From contig JASBRJ010000188.1 of the NCBI GenBank assembly GCA_030149525.1, positions 1 to 43,663 of the forward strand: a DNA stretch of 43,663 nucleotides, read 5' to 3'. Shown here piece by piece: positions 16,485-25,048 of this stretch. The DNA comes from a bacterium. GTDB lineage: Bacteria; Vulcanimicrobiota; Xenobia; Xenobiales; JADMJV01. The notes under the pieces are model-generated. The model searched no databases and was not told where the DNA came from. It saw nothing but the letters and a program-made list of their open reading frames with translations. Numbering within the stretch: the stretch's first letter is position 1; the number at the start of each line of letters is the position of its first letter. The position numbers and the translations under genes are program-made.

Positions 16485-17494
16485 AGAAATGGATCGCGTT
16501 TATTGTGGGCATGTTGACCTTGCCCGGTTTGGCTCTGACGGTGTCGGTGGACGGTGAGAAATTGCCTGCCGATCCGGCTCCGATTATGTCTCAAGGGCGA
16601 GTTCTGGTGCCGTTGCGTCAGGTCTTTCAGGCTCTGGAGGCTGAAGTTGACTACAAGAACGGCACAGTTACGGCCAAGCGCGGTGACAACACCGTCAGAC
16701 TGAAGCCGTTTCAGAAGCAAGCCGAGGTCAACGGGAAAAGCGTGACTCTGGATGCCCCTGCGCAGGTGGTCGACGGCCGCACTTTCGTCCCCCTAAGATT
16801 CGTGGCTCAGGCGCTGGGTGAGCCGGTCCAATGGCAGAGCACTACTCGCACCGTCCTCATCGGGGAGGGCACGGTGGCAGCGGCACCCTCGCCCCAGCTT
16901 CCCGCTCGCCTCAAGCAGCTTGTGGTAGGCAACCAGGGTGGCGTTCTGAAGGTGAAAAGCCTGGGGGGAAGCGACGTTGTCTACTACCGAGGCCTAGACG
17001 ACCGCTCCACCGCCCCGCTTTCTAGCGAGGACCAGGATCAAATTCTTCAGTCGTTAGGAATGGAGAACCCTGTTGCTATCGCTGACGCCGTGGAACAGGT
17101 GATCGGAGCTTATCAATCGCTGCCCCAAAAAGAAGCCATCGCGTTCCTGGGAGTGATGAACTCTCTGCCCGCCGAACGTCTTGAAACCGCGCGTCAGCAA
17201 AGAATTCAAAGCTTCTTGAGCAGGGTGATGCAGCAAGATTCTTCGGTCTACAATCGCCGACAAGCCGTGCTGGCTCTGGCTGTAGGCTCTCAGGTCAACG
17301 CAGAGACCGCCCAGGCCGTGCTCGACTTCTACTCCGGGAGCGAGAACCTCTGGGAAACCTTCCCGGTGCAACAGTTCTTCGAATACCAGGCCGAGCGCTT
17401 GAGTCAACTGCCCAACTATCCCACCGTGAAATCAGGAGCCCTGGCGGTGAACTCCCTCTATCGAGACAGCATCGCTCAGTATCTCGGAAACTAG
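16481..17494 (+). CDS. Secreted protein with copper-amine-oxidase N-terminal-like domain
   Basis: A 337-residue protein with a signal peptide (residues 1-20, 'KKWIAFIVGMLTLPGLAL') and a CuAO_N1 domain (PF07833; about 21-120) built of two repeats, recognisable by 'GRVLVPLRQVFQALEAEVDY' and 'GRTFVPLRFVAQALGEPVQW', each followed by a short strand ending in 'V'. In many bacteria this domain sits on cell-wall or envelope proteins; it has no oxidase activity itself. The C-terminal ~200 residues are helical and not recognised. Strong GGAGGA lies 7 nt before ATG 16481, inside the leader ORF. A terminator hairpin follows 22 nt after the stop. Confidence 0.8.
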   Translation: MKKWIAFIVGMLTLPGLALTVSVDGEKLPADPAPIMSQGRVLVPLRQVFQALEAEVDYKNGTVTAKRGDNTVRLKPFQKQAEVNGKSVTLDAPAQVVDGRTFVPLRFVAQALGEPVQWQSTTRTVLIGEGTVAAAPSPQLPARLKQLVVGNQGGVLKVKSLGGSDVVYYRGLDDRSTAPLSSEDQDQILQSLGMENPVAIADAVEQVIGAYQSLPQKEAIAFLGVMNSLPAERLETARQQRIQSFLSRVMQQDSSVYNRRQAVLALAVGSQVNAETAQAVLDFYSGSENLWETFPVQQFFEYQAERLSQLPNYPTVKSGALAVNSLYRDSIAQYLGN

Positions 17495-17515
17495 CTAGGA
17501 CGTCCGGTTCAAACG

Positions 17516-17546
17516 AAAAAGCTTCCTCAATGAGGAAGCTTTTTTT
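17516..17546 (+). terminator. Intrinsic terminator that contains the next gene's start codon
   Basis: AAAAAGCTTCCTCA (17516-17529) pairs with TGAGGAAGCTTTTT (17531-17544), followed by further T residues. The near-perfect stem with flanking A and T tracts would work in either direction. The ATG of the next gene (17530-17532) falls in the loop and 3' arm, so the hairpin would also block ribosome access to that start. Confidence 0.85.
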
Positions 17547-19629
17547 CGTCTGTCTCCTGTTTTGTTTGTGTCGACCGGGACAGGCTCAGGCCACGCCCTG
17601 GGATGAGGCAGGACGAGCGCCTGATGACTGTGAGTTGGTCGTTGGCTGGACGGTAGAGGATTCCATTGACTTCAAGCCTTTCTGGAAACGGGCTTTTCAG
17701 ATCGATGCCGCCTCGCGAGACGACCAACGACCCCGGTTGAGTGAGATGCTGGCCGTCACAGGGTTCAGCCTGGAACAGTGGTTGTCCCATTTCGACGGGA
17801 CCGGCTCCTGGGTCATTCTGTCGGAAAGCCAGGGCTATATCCTCAATCTGGGTTTGGCCGAAGAGTCTCGACTCAATGAGGAGTTGGCGGCGCGAATGTC
17901 TGAGAAGATCACGGACGGTAAGCTCTTCAAGAAGATCGACGAGACTCTGTTTGTCCAATGCGACGAGAAGGAGCTTTCTTTCCTCTTCGGTGCTCCGGTT
18001 GGGGCCCCGAATGTTCTGGCCAATCAGAAGAAATTTGCGGCCGCTCGGGCAAAACTGGGGAAAGCCGGCTCGTCTGTAGTGGTCTATCAGCCGCTCACTC
18101 AAGGTTATCGAGCGCTGAGCATCGATCTCAAATCAGGGATTGCCGAGGGGTTCTGGGCTTTCCCCGAGTCGGGACAAGCTCCGGCAGGTTTGAAGGCCGA
18201 GGTCTTGAGACGACGACCTGAGGAGCTGAAGACCTTCATCGCCGTCGACCTGCCCTGGCTTCAACAGACCCTAGCCCAACTCAAGACAGAGTCTCCGGGT
18301 GTCTTGAGCACTCTTGGTGGAGTCCTCAGTCAACAGACTTTGGAAGGTGGGTTGTTCGAGGTGGTGGAGGCTCAAGGTCTGATGGGGATGGACTCCGACC
18401 CTTTGAGCTTTCTGATGGCCGGAGCCCAAGACGTCACAATGTATGCGGGAGCGCGTTACAAGAGTTTGCCTGCCCTCGAGAAATTTCTTACCGCTCTAGA
18501 GCAGAAGACAAGGCTTCGGACTCTCTCGGAGTGTAAGGAGAATATTCACAACCTCACCTTTTGTCTGGCTCGCTATGAGGTCGACCTGAAGAAAGGAACT
18601 CCTGAAACAGTGGAGGCCCTGGCACCCAGATTCTTGAGAACGATCCCCAAGTGTCCTTCTGCAGGGCGGTCGACCTACGCCATAGGACAGGACGCCCAAG
18701 GCTCTTACGTCTACTGTGCCGGTCATCATCATCCCCAGACAAGACCGAACTTTCCCCGCTCAGGGGAGGGGGGAGCCACCGCAGGGGAATTGCGCGATGT
18801 TCCGGAGTTAGTGACATTTTCTCGTCTGGACGGGGAGGGGAGAGCGGCTTACCGCTTGGTTTCAGGACAGCGAATTATGGTGGAAAGTCGAGAGCGGTTT
18901 GTTTCCCTCAGCGATGGAGAGCAAGACAAAGAGTTCTTACTCAACCAACCCGTGAACCTGCCGGACCTCGCCAGGAAGAACCTCCAATGGGGCGGTGAAA
19001 GGTTGGTCTATCTGGACTTCACTGAACTTGCTGCCGGAGTTCCGCTGCTTCAGCAGTTCGCGCGGCAGGAGAACGGCTACGGAGCGACCAGTTTGATGGC
19101 CGAGGCGCTCTTGGACTCGCTCAACCTGAGTGGTGAGACTCAGGGCAGCAACGCGCTGAGATGGGAGCCCGATGGCTTGGCCTATCGAGGAAGTGGCGTC
19201 TGGGCTCAGCCCTTGGTTGCAACAGGCGTCGCTTTCACGCCTCTTTGGATAGACTCGGCTATACGCCGGGAGCAGGTTCAATTGGCGAACGTTTGTCGAA
19301 CAAATGTTCTGAAACTTGCCACGGCTCTCAAAGCCTATTCCGAGGCGGGAGAAGGTCCCTATCCCGAAAATCTCTCTCAACTGGTGCCCGATTTTCTCCC
19401 TGAACTGCCGGTTTGTCCGGTGGTGGGTAAAGACACCTACTCGGAAAGTTACCGCTGGAATCTTCCTTACAACTGGGAGCCCAGGTCGGGGGTTTTTGAA
19501 CTCTTTTGCAAAGGCCATTCTCACAAGGGAGCCGGTTGGGACGAGGATGAACCGTTCTTCAACCTGGACACCGGTGTTCGGCCGAAGCTCGATTCAGAGC
19601 CAGCAAGCCAAGTTGAGAAAGATTCCTGA
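17530..19629 (+). CDS. Exported protein with two pilin-type C-terminal modules
   Basis: A 699-residue protein with a signal peptide (residues 1-21, 'LFFVCLLFCLCRPGQAQA'). Most of it is a large periplasmic-type domain I do not recognise; weak similarity in style to DUF3352 proteins is only a suspicion. Two segments, about residues 334-405 and 586-680, share the pattern C-x2-N-x3-L-x3-L-x2-Y ... L-x-P-x-FL ... P-x-CP-x2-G-x2-TY ... C-x-GH-x-H. This is the globular end typical of type II secretion G/pilin-like proteins, here without the pilin helix. No Shine-Dalgarno precedes ATG 17530, which lies inside a terminator hairpin. The 3' end overlaps the convergent membrane-protein gene by 36 nt. Confidence 0.65.
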   Translation: MRKLFFVCLLFCLCRPGQAQATPWDEAGRAPDDCELVVGWTVEDSIDFKPFWKRAFQIDAASRDDQRPRLSEMLAVTGFSLEQWLSHFDGTGSWVILSESQGYILNLGLAEESRLNEELAARMSEKITDGKLFKKIDETLFVQCDEKELSFLFGAPVGAPNVLANQKKFAAARAKLGKAGSSVVVYQPLTQGYRALSIDLKSGIAEGFWAFPESGQAPAGLKAEVLRRRPEELKTFIAVDLPWLQQTLAQLKTESPGVLSTLGGVLSQQTLEGGLFEVVEAQGLMGMDSDPLSFLMAGAQDVTMYAGARYKSLPALEKFLTALEQKTRLRTLSECKENIHNLTFCLARYEVDLKKGTPETVEALAPRFLRTIPKCPSAGRSTYAIGQDAQGSYVYCAGHHHPQTRPNFPRSGEGGATAGELRDVPELVTFSRLDGEGRAAYRLVSGQRIMVESRERFVSLSDGEQDKEFLLNQPVNLPDLARKNLQWGGERLVYLDFTELAAGVPLLQQFARQENGYGATSLMAEALLDSLNLSGETQGSNALRWEPDGLAYRGSGVWAQPLVATGVAFTPLWIDSAIRREQVQLANVCRTNVLKLATALKAYSEAGEGPYPENLSQLVPDFLPELPVCPVVGKDTYSESYRWNLPYNWEPRSGVFELFCKGHSHKGAGWDEDEPFFNLDTGVRPKLDSEPASQVEKDS

Positions 19630-19950
19630 CAGCCAGTTCACCGAGGCGGTGAGAAGGGCGCCGGTATAATAGGCTCTGCTCTGACTTCGCGACCGATTCT
19701 TCACGTAAAAGAAGAGCTGGAAAACGAGGATGCTCAAGAAAAAGTGAAAGGCGAAGAGCAGCAACGGAACGGCCGGGAGATTCAAAAAGTGAAGCAGCGG
19801 CACGGCACTCGCGCTGGCACCGGCAAGGGCCAGAGAAGCTATCAGAAAAAAAGATAGCTGCTTCTGGCGGAGCGGTGTCATCAACATGACGGTCGTCAAA
19901 GCGGCGACGTTCAACGCCCACACACCTAGGAATATAAGAAAACTGATCAT
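19594..19950 (-). CDS. Small four-helix membrane protein of unknown function
   Basis: A 118-residue, strongly hydrophobic protein with four likely transmembrane helices (about residues 2-22, 31-52, 58-82 and 94-115) separated by short basic loops ('PLRQKQ', 'KNRSRSQSR'). No family is recognised. GGAGG 9 nt before ATG 19950 supports translation. A longer frame in another phase (19559-19975) covers the same DNA but has random composition. The gene is convergent with the pilin-module protein and divergent from the zinc-ribbon membrane protein downstream. Confidence 0.7.
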   Translation of the reverse strand: MISFLIFLGVWALNVAALTTVMLMTPLRQKQLSFFLIASLALAGASASAVPLLHFLNLPAVPLLLFAFHFFLSILVFQLFFYVKNRSRSQSRAYYTGALLTASVNWLSGIFLNLACWL

Positions 19951-20058
19951 CGTCTATAGCCTCCATCAGTACCATAGCGGAAGGGGAGCGGAAACGGGCT
20001 ATCTAGGGGTGGTCGAAGTGGGTATCCGATCAGATGCTCTTTCTCAAGGTGGGAATTG

Positions 20059-20913
20059 ATGAGGGTCGAAGCGTTTCTCATGAGTCTCGATTTTGAACAC
20101 GCCGATACAGGGCAAGAGTCTGCCGGAATCCAGTGCGGGGTCTGCCGTAAGCCTATTCTCGACCAATACTACCAGGTGAACCAGGGTGCTATGTGCGACT
20201 CCTGTGTGAAGGGCCATTTTGCCGAGTCGCCCGGACTGAAGGGTTACTTGAGGGCCTGGGGTTTCGGGGCTGTTGCGGCCTTTCTGGGAGCATTGCTGGA
20301 TCTTGTTATCACTTCCGTGACCGGCTACCAACTTGGGCTCATCGCCCTGGTTATGGGTTGGATGGTAGGTTTTGCCGTCAACGTCGGCTCTCGTGGGCGC
20401 GGTGGTCGATGGTTTCAGTTTATGGCCCTGGTTCTAACTTATCTGGCGATTAGCGCGTCCTTCACCGGGCAGGTGCTCAAATACGCAGCTCAACAGGGGG
20501 GTGTCGATCCGGTGGCAATTTCCACTCCCGGCGCCGAGTTGACGCCTGCGGCTCCTCAACCGGTGGCCACACCGGTTGCCGCTGAGACTCCGACCGCTGT
20601 GGAGCCGACCGGTGAGACGCCGACCGCTGAGACGGCCCCTGCGGAAGCTCCGACTCAACCTGTTGTTGAGACCCCCACGCCAACTGCCGGAGAAATGATC
20701 GTCTCCCTGGGGTTTTTGATGGGAATGTGTCTGGCTTTGCCGGTTTTGGTGGGCTTTGAAAGCCCCATCAGTCTTCTCATCAACGCTTTCGCGCTGTGGG
20801 AAGCGTGGCGAATGACGAAGAGAGTAGAAGTAGAAGGACCGTTTCTGGTCGGCTCCGGTGAGGTCGGCAAAGACTCTTCCCAAGAAGAAGAGAACAGGAG
20901 CGAGACTCAATAA
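20059..20913 (+). CDS. Zinc-ribbon membrane protein with Pro/Thr/Ala-rich loop
   Basis: About 284 residues. The N-terminal 'CGVC' and 'CDSC' pairs form a four-cysteine zinc ribbon (LIM-like spacing). Two or three transmembrane helices follow ('GFGAVAAFLGALLDLVI', 'LGLIALVMGWMVGFAV', 'FMALVLTYLAISASF'), then a disordered Thr/Pro/Ala/Glu repeat (about residues 155-215), and a last hydrophobic segment. AAGGTGGG sits 5 nt before ATG 20059; TTG 20056 and ATG 20080 are alternatives. It lies immediately upstream of the M50 protease gene, separated by one base, so the two very likely form an operon. Function unknown; a partner or substrate of the protease is inference. Confidence 0.7.
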   Translation: MRVEAFLMSLDFEHADTGQESAGIQCGVCRKPILDQYYQVNQGAMCDSCVKGHFAESPGLKGYLRAWGFGAVAAFLGALLDLVITSVTGYQLGLIALVMGWMVGFAVNVGSRGRGGRWFQFMALVLTYLAISASFTGQVLKYAAQQGGVDPVAISTPGAELTPAAPQPVATPVAAETPTAVEPTGETPTAETAPAEAPTQPVVETPTPTAGEMIVSLGFLMGMCLALPVLVGFESPISLLINAFALWEAWRMTKRVEVEGPFLVGSGEVGKDSSQEEENRSETQ

Positions 20914-20914
20914 G

Positions 20915-21901
20915 TTGACAACCTTTTGTATCGGCTGCACAACGGAGCTTCCTTCCTCCGCTCTGGTCTGCCCCAACTGTCGCAAGCTCGTTCATACCGA
21001 GCGATTGAAGACGCTAGCCCAGGAGGCCGAGGGAGCCGAGAAAGACGGTGATGTCGAAACGGCTATCACTCTCTGGCGTGAGGCTCATTCTTTGCTTCCC
21101 CCTGAGACGTCGCAGGCTCAAACCATCGGACAGAAGATAGCCGGACTGAGCAAAAAGCTAGGTAAGCCCACCTCACCTGTGCCGAAGTCTCTAGCAGCCC
21201 TGGGAGCGTTTGGTCTTCTTTTGTGGAAGTTCAAATTTTTGTTGGTGGGGCTGTTGTCTAAAGGCAAACTGCTCATCTTTGGTTTGAGCAAAGTGGGAAC
21301 TCTGAAGTCCATGGCGCTTTTCGTTGCCATCGCCGGTTCAGAGTGGGGCTGGGCCTTCGGTCTGGGTCTGGTGGTCTCCATCTACATTCACGAGATGGGC
21401 CACGTGGCCTCATTGGTAAGACACGGAATACCCGCTGAGCCGCCCATGTTCGTCCCAGGATTGGGGGCTTTCGTCCGCTTAAAGCAGCGCCCGGCCAACA
21501 AAACCGAAGACGCCGCCATCGGACTCGCAGGCCCGGTCTGGGGGTTGGCCGCCGCTGTCGTCTGCGCCCTCGTTTGGTACGCCACCGGTTCATCCATCTG
21601 GGGCAGCCTGGCCAAGTTCGGAGCCCTCATCAATCTGTTCAATCTCCTGCCGTTCTGGCAACTCGACGGTGGCCGAGGAGTTAAGCCCTTAACGCGAGGA
21701 CAGAGAGTCGTTCTTCTCGGAGTGTGTGGCCTGGCCTATCTGTTGACCCAGGTGAGTCTTCTTCTCCTCATCGGGCTTCTCATGATTTTTCAACTGCTTC
21801 CCCAAGGCGATGAGAAAGGTCACCCGGCCACCCTGGGCCTATACGCCTTCTTGTTACTGAGCTTGTCAGTCCTCTCAGCCCTTCCGGTGGCCTTGTCATA
21901 G
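20915..21901 (+). CDS. Zinc-ribbon, M50 site-2 protease family membrane protein
   Basis: A 328-residue protein from TTG 20915, the first start after the preceding stop. The N-terminus has C5-x2-C8 and C19-x2-C22, a zinc ribbon, then a helical TPR-like stretch (30-80). The membrane domain has the M50 zinc site H159-E160-x2-H163 in 'YIHEMGH' and the second motif 'NLLPFWQLDGGR' with D251. These features define an intramembrane metalloprotease of the site-2 protease type. Such enzymes cleave membrane-anchored regulators; the target is unknown. It is co-transcribed with the zinc-ribbon membrane protein. Confidence 0.88.
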   Translation: MTTFCIGCTTELPSSALVCPNCRKLVHTERLKTLAQEAEGAEKDGDVETAITLWREAHSLLPPETSQAQTIGQKIAGLSKKLGKPTSPVPKSLAALGAFGLLLWKFKFLLVGLLSKGKLLIFGLSKVGTLKSMALFVAIAGSEWGWAFGLGLVVSIYIHEMGHVASLVRHGIPAEPPMFVPGLGAFVRLKQRPANKTEDAAIGLAGPVWGLAAAVVCALVWYATGSSIWGSLAKFGALINLFNLLPFWQLDGGRGVKPLTRGQRVVLLGVCGLAYLLTQVSLLLLIGLLMIFQLLPQGDEKGHPATLGLYAFLLLSLSVLSALPVALS

Positions 21902-21934
21902 GAACCTGAGCCACTCACCCCAAACACAATCTTC

Positions 21935-22336
21935 GTGAGCAACAGGCTTTCCAAGCAACTCAAAGATCAGAAATTTTGCCTCCTAACAACCTTTAAGAAG
22001 GACGGTCAAGCTGTCTCTTCCCCCATGTGGTTCTGCCTCGACGGAGAAACGGTTTATATGACCACCCGTGGTCGGTCGTGGAAGGTCAAAAGGATGCTTC
22101 GGAACCCTAAGGTAACCATCGGCTGGTCCAACGGCTCCGGTACAAAGCACGGCAAATTGGTGGAGGCGGAGGCCTCTATTCTCACCTCCGGGGAGGAGTT
22201 TGAGAGGGCCAAGCAACTGCTGAACAAGAAGTACGGGCTGAAGAAGAAAGTGATCGATTTCGGGCTCCGTTTTGCTAAAGACAAGACCGAGGCTATCGTG
22301 AAGGTGGAGAGAAAGACATCCGGCTCCAGCGACTAA
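21935..22336 (+). CDS. PPOX-class (pyridoxamine oxidase-fold) F420/flavin-binding protein
   Basis: A 133-residue split-barrel protein. 'KFCLLTTFKKDGQAVSSPMWF', 'DGETVYMTTR', 'SWKVKRMLRNPKVTI' and 'VEAEASIL' match the PPOX-class F420-dependent subfamily (Rv1155/Rv2991-like). Such proteins bind F420 or FMN and reduce various substrates; the true cofactor cannot be read from sequence. Start GTG 21935 has no Shine-Dalgarno, but no upstream start is available in frame. It follows the M50 gene by 33 nt and precedes the lipoprotein by 5 nt. An F420-type LLM oxidoreductase elsewhere in the window supports an F420-using cell. Confidence 0.82.
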   Translation: MSNRLSKQLKDQKFCLLTTFKKDGQAVSSPMWFCLDGETVYMTTRGRSWKVKRMLRNPKVTIGWSNGSGTKHGKLVEAEASILTSGEEFERAKQLLNKKYGLKKKVIDFGLRFAKDKTEAIVKVERKTSGSSD

Positions 22337-22341
22337 AGGTA

Positions 22342-24069
22342 ATGCTGACCCTGTTTTTGGTGGCCTCCCTTTTCGGATGCGGCTTGCGTCCAGCGCCTCC
22401 GGTTCATGAGAGTCCTCCTCTTATAGCTTCTCCCAGCCCGGAACGTACCATTGAGAGGCCCCTTGAGATGGTCTCACCGAGTCCAACTCCAACTCCGACA
22501 CGGGCTGCCGCCGAACCCGCCTCATCGGGTAAGGTTGCCGCTACCGTAGCTCCGGCCCGACACAAAAGAGAACCTCTGGTGAAGCCGAGCTACAGCAATC
22601 TTGCTTTGGAACTTCCTCTTGCCTCATCCGCTACCGGGAGCGCGGAGAGTCTCAAGCGCCTGCGAAGCAACGCCGAGTACGAAGGCTCGGCGGGGAGTTG
22701 GCGAAAGCTTGCCGATGCGGCGGTGGAGGCCGAGAGTTTTTCGGTTGCCCACGAAGCCTACTCCAAGGAGGCGGCTATTTATCGAAGTCTTGGTCATACC
22801 CAAGCGGCCATCGCCGAAGAGATTAAGGCTCGAAAGTATGCCACGGAGAGTGGATTCTATGTTTCGGTGAGCGCCCCCAAGGCTGAACAGAAATTGGAGC
22901 GCTTGGAGCCCGCACGCGGCTGTTATGTAGGTGCTTTCATCGACCGCGACGATTCCTTGGAGAAGAAGTACTTTCAATCTCAACTCCACGGGGATATCCC
23001 CCAGTTCAATGACATGGTTCAGAAGCCTCACTCCAGCTTTTTCATGTATCGTTCTTATGGAAAGCCGTTCCCCAAACAGTGGGCAGAGTATTGCAAGGAG
23101 AACGGCGCTATTCCCCACATCGCCTGGGAGCCCCGGTCTTTGGAGGAGGTCAAAGACGACGATTATCTGCACACTTTTATCGAGGAGGCTGCCCAGCTTG
23201 ATCACCCCGTGATTCTCCGCTTCGCCAGCGAAATGAACGGTGAGTGGACGCGCTATCACGGAGATCCCGCTGCCTATAAGAAGATGTTCCGGATGGTCTA
23301 TCAGGCCACCCGAAAAGCTCCCAAGGTGGCCCTGATGTGGTGTCCCAACTCGGTTCCTCAGAAGTCCATCAAGGATTACTACCCGGGTGATGATTCGGTG
23401 GACTGGGTTGGTGTGAACTTTTATTCGGTCCCGTTCCTAGATAACGATCCTAAGCGCCCCGGCGATCTTCTTTACCCCACCGACCACCTTCGTTACGTTT
23501 ACGAAACCTATTCCAAGAAAAAGCCTATTGCGGTGGGGGAGTGGGCGGCGAGTCAGGCCACCGCCCTGAGCGACAAACCGCTGACAAAGTTCGGCATCAC
23601 CAAGATGTCTCAACTCTATGCCACGATACCTCTTCGCTATCCCAGAGTGAAGATGGTGAACTGGTACGATTGCAACAATCTCATCCAAGCCAAATCCGAT
23701 CGCAGGCTCAACAATTACCAGCTAACCAAGCCCCAAGCTGTGCTTGAAGCTTATCAGAGAGCCGTTTCCAATCGTTATTATCTCAGCCCGGACAAGGTCG
23801 CTCCATTCCATTATAAAGCCGTAGAGAAATCGTTCGACCTGGGTCCTTCAGACGAGTTCCGGCTCTGGCTCAAGAGCTATGACCCCACTCTCAAGGTCTA
23901 TTTTCAGGTGGGCGACAAGGTGGTTCAGGCCTCCGACGACCCCCTGAACTGGTATCTCACCGGTGAGCAACTCAGGCCCTATGGCAAAGGCCTTCTGGTC
24001 ATGAAAGCTTACGATTCCAAAGACCGAGAGGTCTGCAAACTTCAGATGAAGTTCAAGGTGAACTCTTAA
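22342..24069 (+). CDS. Lipoprotein with GH26-like (beta-mannanase-type) catalytic domain
   Basis: A 575-residue protein. Lipobox 'SLFGC' puts the lipidated Cys at residue 13. A Pro/Ser/Thr-rich linker (20-80) and a short helical region that could be TPR-like (105-170) follow. The catalytic barrel (about 190-455) has 'VILRFASEMNGEW' with E297 as the likely acid/base and 'PIAVGEWAAS' with E400 as the likely nucleophile, the GH26 arrangement. A beta-rich C-terminal domain (about 470-575) is probably carbohydrate-binding. The likely substrate is a beta-mannan or related beta-glycan, but GH26 also contains lichenases and xylanases. The 3' end overlaps the convergent kinase-like gene by 17 nt. Confidence 0.82.
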   Translation: MLTLFLVASLFGCGLRPAPPVHESPPLIASPSPERTIERPLEMVSPSPTPTPTRAAAEPASSGKVAATVAPARHKREPLVKPSYSNLALELPLASSATGSAESLKRLRSNAEYEGSAGSWRKLADAAVEAESFSVAHEAYSKEAAIYRSLGHTQAAIAEEIKARKYATESGFYVSVSAPKAEQKLERLEPARGCYVGAFIDRDDSLEKKYFQSQLHGDIPQFNDMVQKPHSSFFMYRSYGKPFPKQWAEYCKENGAIPHIAWEPRSLEEVKDDDYLHTFIEEAAQLDHPVILRFASEMNGEWTRYHGDPAAYKKMFRMVYQATRKAPKVALMWCPNSVPQKSIKDYYPGDDSVDWVGVNFYSVPFLDNDPKRPGDLLYPTDHLRYVYETYSKKKPIAVGEWAASQATALSDKPLTKFGITKMSQLYATIPLRYPRVKMVNWYDCNNLIQAKSDRRLNNYQLTKPQAVLEAYQRAVSNRYYLSPDKVAPFHYKAVEKSFDLGPSDEFRLWLKSYDPTLKVYFQVGDKVVQASDDPLNWYLTGEQLRPYGKGLLVMKAYDSKDREVCKLQMKFKVNS

Positions 24070-25012
24070 GAAAGACCTCGGCCTTCTTCAACATCTCTCG
24101 GGAGAATGGGTGTAGGTTGGCGGTGTTGGCCCAACCCTGGCGAAATCTCGAATAATCGCTCCAGGCTATGCAAAAGAGCTGCCGCCACTCTTGTTCCAAA
24201 TCCTCAAAACCGTCTCGTTCATCCTCTTCCATGGCCTCTTTGAGGAAGGCGAAGTAAAGCTCCAGCCAGCTTTCCCCCACTTCGGCTCGGGCCTCTCTCA
24301 GAAGGCTTCGTTCCAGAAAGAGGCAGACATCCCTGATTCCGCAGCCTCGTCCCACATATTGGAAGTCTACCGCCGCCACTTGATTGTCTGGGGTCCAGCA
24401 GAAGTTGGGCGGCTTGGCGTCGCCGTGAACAAGGGTTTGGTAGCGAGCGGACTTCAGGTGGTTATCAAGGGAGTGGGCCAGGTCTTTGAGGGGGCCGGGC
24501 GGCATTCTTTGATATTCTTCCTGACGAGTGTCGAGATGCCAGTAGCATCCCTGTTCCCAAAGATCGCAGATATCATTCTTCAGGAATTCCGAGTGAAAAT
24601 GCGCTAGCCACCGCAAGCCTTCTCTCGTTTGTGCGGCGGTGGGGTAGGGGCTGGGGTGAAATCCGGAATTGGCCAGGTCTTCCAGAAGCATCCAGCAGCT
24701 TTTGCTATCCTCTTTTACCCCAAAACAAGACGCCACCCGGCAATCTTCATTGCAACGGACGGCGTATTTCGTATACCAGGTTCGTTCGACCTGATAGGAC
24801 CGAGCTTTGCGTTGGTGGGAGACAGAGTGGTCCAAGCCCTCGGGCATCACTACCTCTTTAAGAATGACGCTGGGAGTGACACCTCCTCTGAGGTGAATGC
24901 GAAGCAAACTTCCGTAGCCGTTCCATAGTTCTTGAACAGGCACGACTCGGTCGATCTCTTTTGCACGGGTTTGGGCAAGCGTCCAGGCTTGCCATCGGTT
25001 GGTGGTTTCCAC
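24053..25012 (-). CDS. Ecdysteroid-kinase-like / aminoglycoside-phosphotransferase-fold protein
   Basis: A 319-residue kinase-fold protein. 'VILKEVVMPEG' supplies the ATP-binding Lys region, 'MLLEDLANSGFHPS' the hinge, 'LVHGDAKPPNFCW' the catalytic loop (HGD..PxN) and 'AAVDFQYVGRGCGIRDVCLFL' the metal-binding DFQ motif. The last is typical of the EcKinase-like/CHK family (PF02958), known for phosphorylating hydroxyls on small molecules. Substrate unknown; drug-resistance function should not be assumed. The start is GTG 25012. It lies 36 nt downstream of the Rrf2 gene on the same strand and could be the third gene of the OYE operon. Confidence 0.8.
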   Translation of the reverse strand: METTNRWQAWTLAQTRAKEIDRVVPVQELWNGYGSLLRIHLRGGVTPSVILKEVVMPEGLDHSVSHQRKARSYQVERTWYTKYAVRCNEDCRVASCFGVKEDSKSCWMLLEDLANSGFHPSPYPTAAQTREGLRWLAHFHSEFLKNDICDLWEQGCYWHLDTRQEEYQRMPPGPLKDLAHSLDNHLKSARYQTLVHGDAKPPNFCWTPDNQVAAVDFQYVGRGCGIRDVCLFLERSLLREARAEVGESWLELYFAFLKEAMEEDERDGFEDLEQEWRQLFCIAWSDYSRFRQGWANTANLHPFSREMLKKAEVFLKSSP

Positions 25013-25048
25013 GGCCCTGGCTTTGTTATCCTCTGGGCCGGTGGAACC

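Noticed and set aside
19559-19975. 138-residue minus-strand ORF overlapping the small membrane protein
   Set aside because: Arg/Ser-rich random composition; the 118-residue frame has four regular hydrophobic helices and a GGAGG site.
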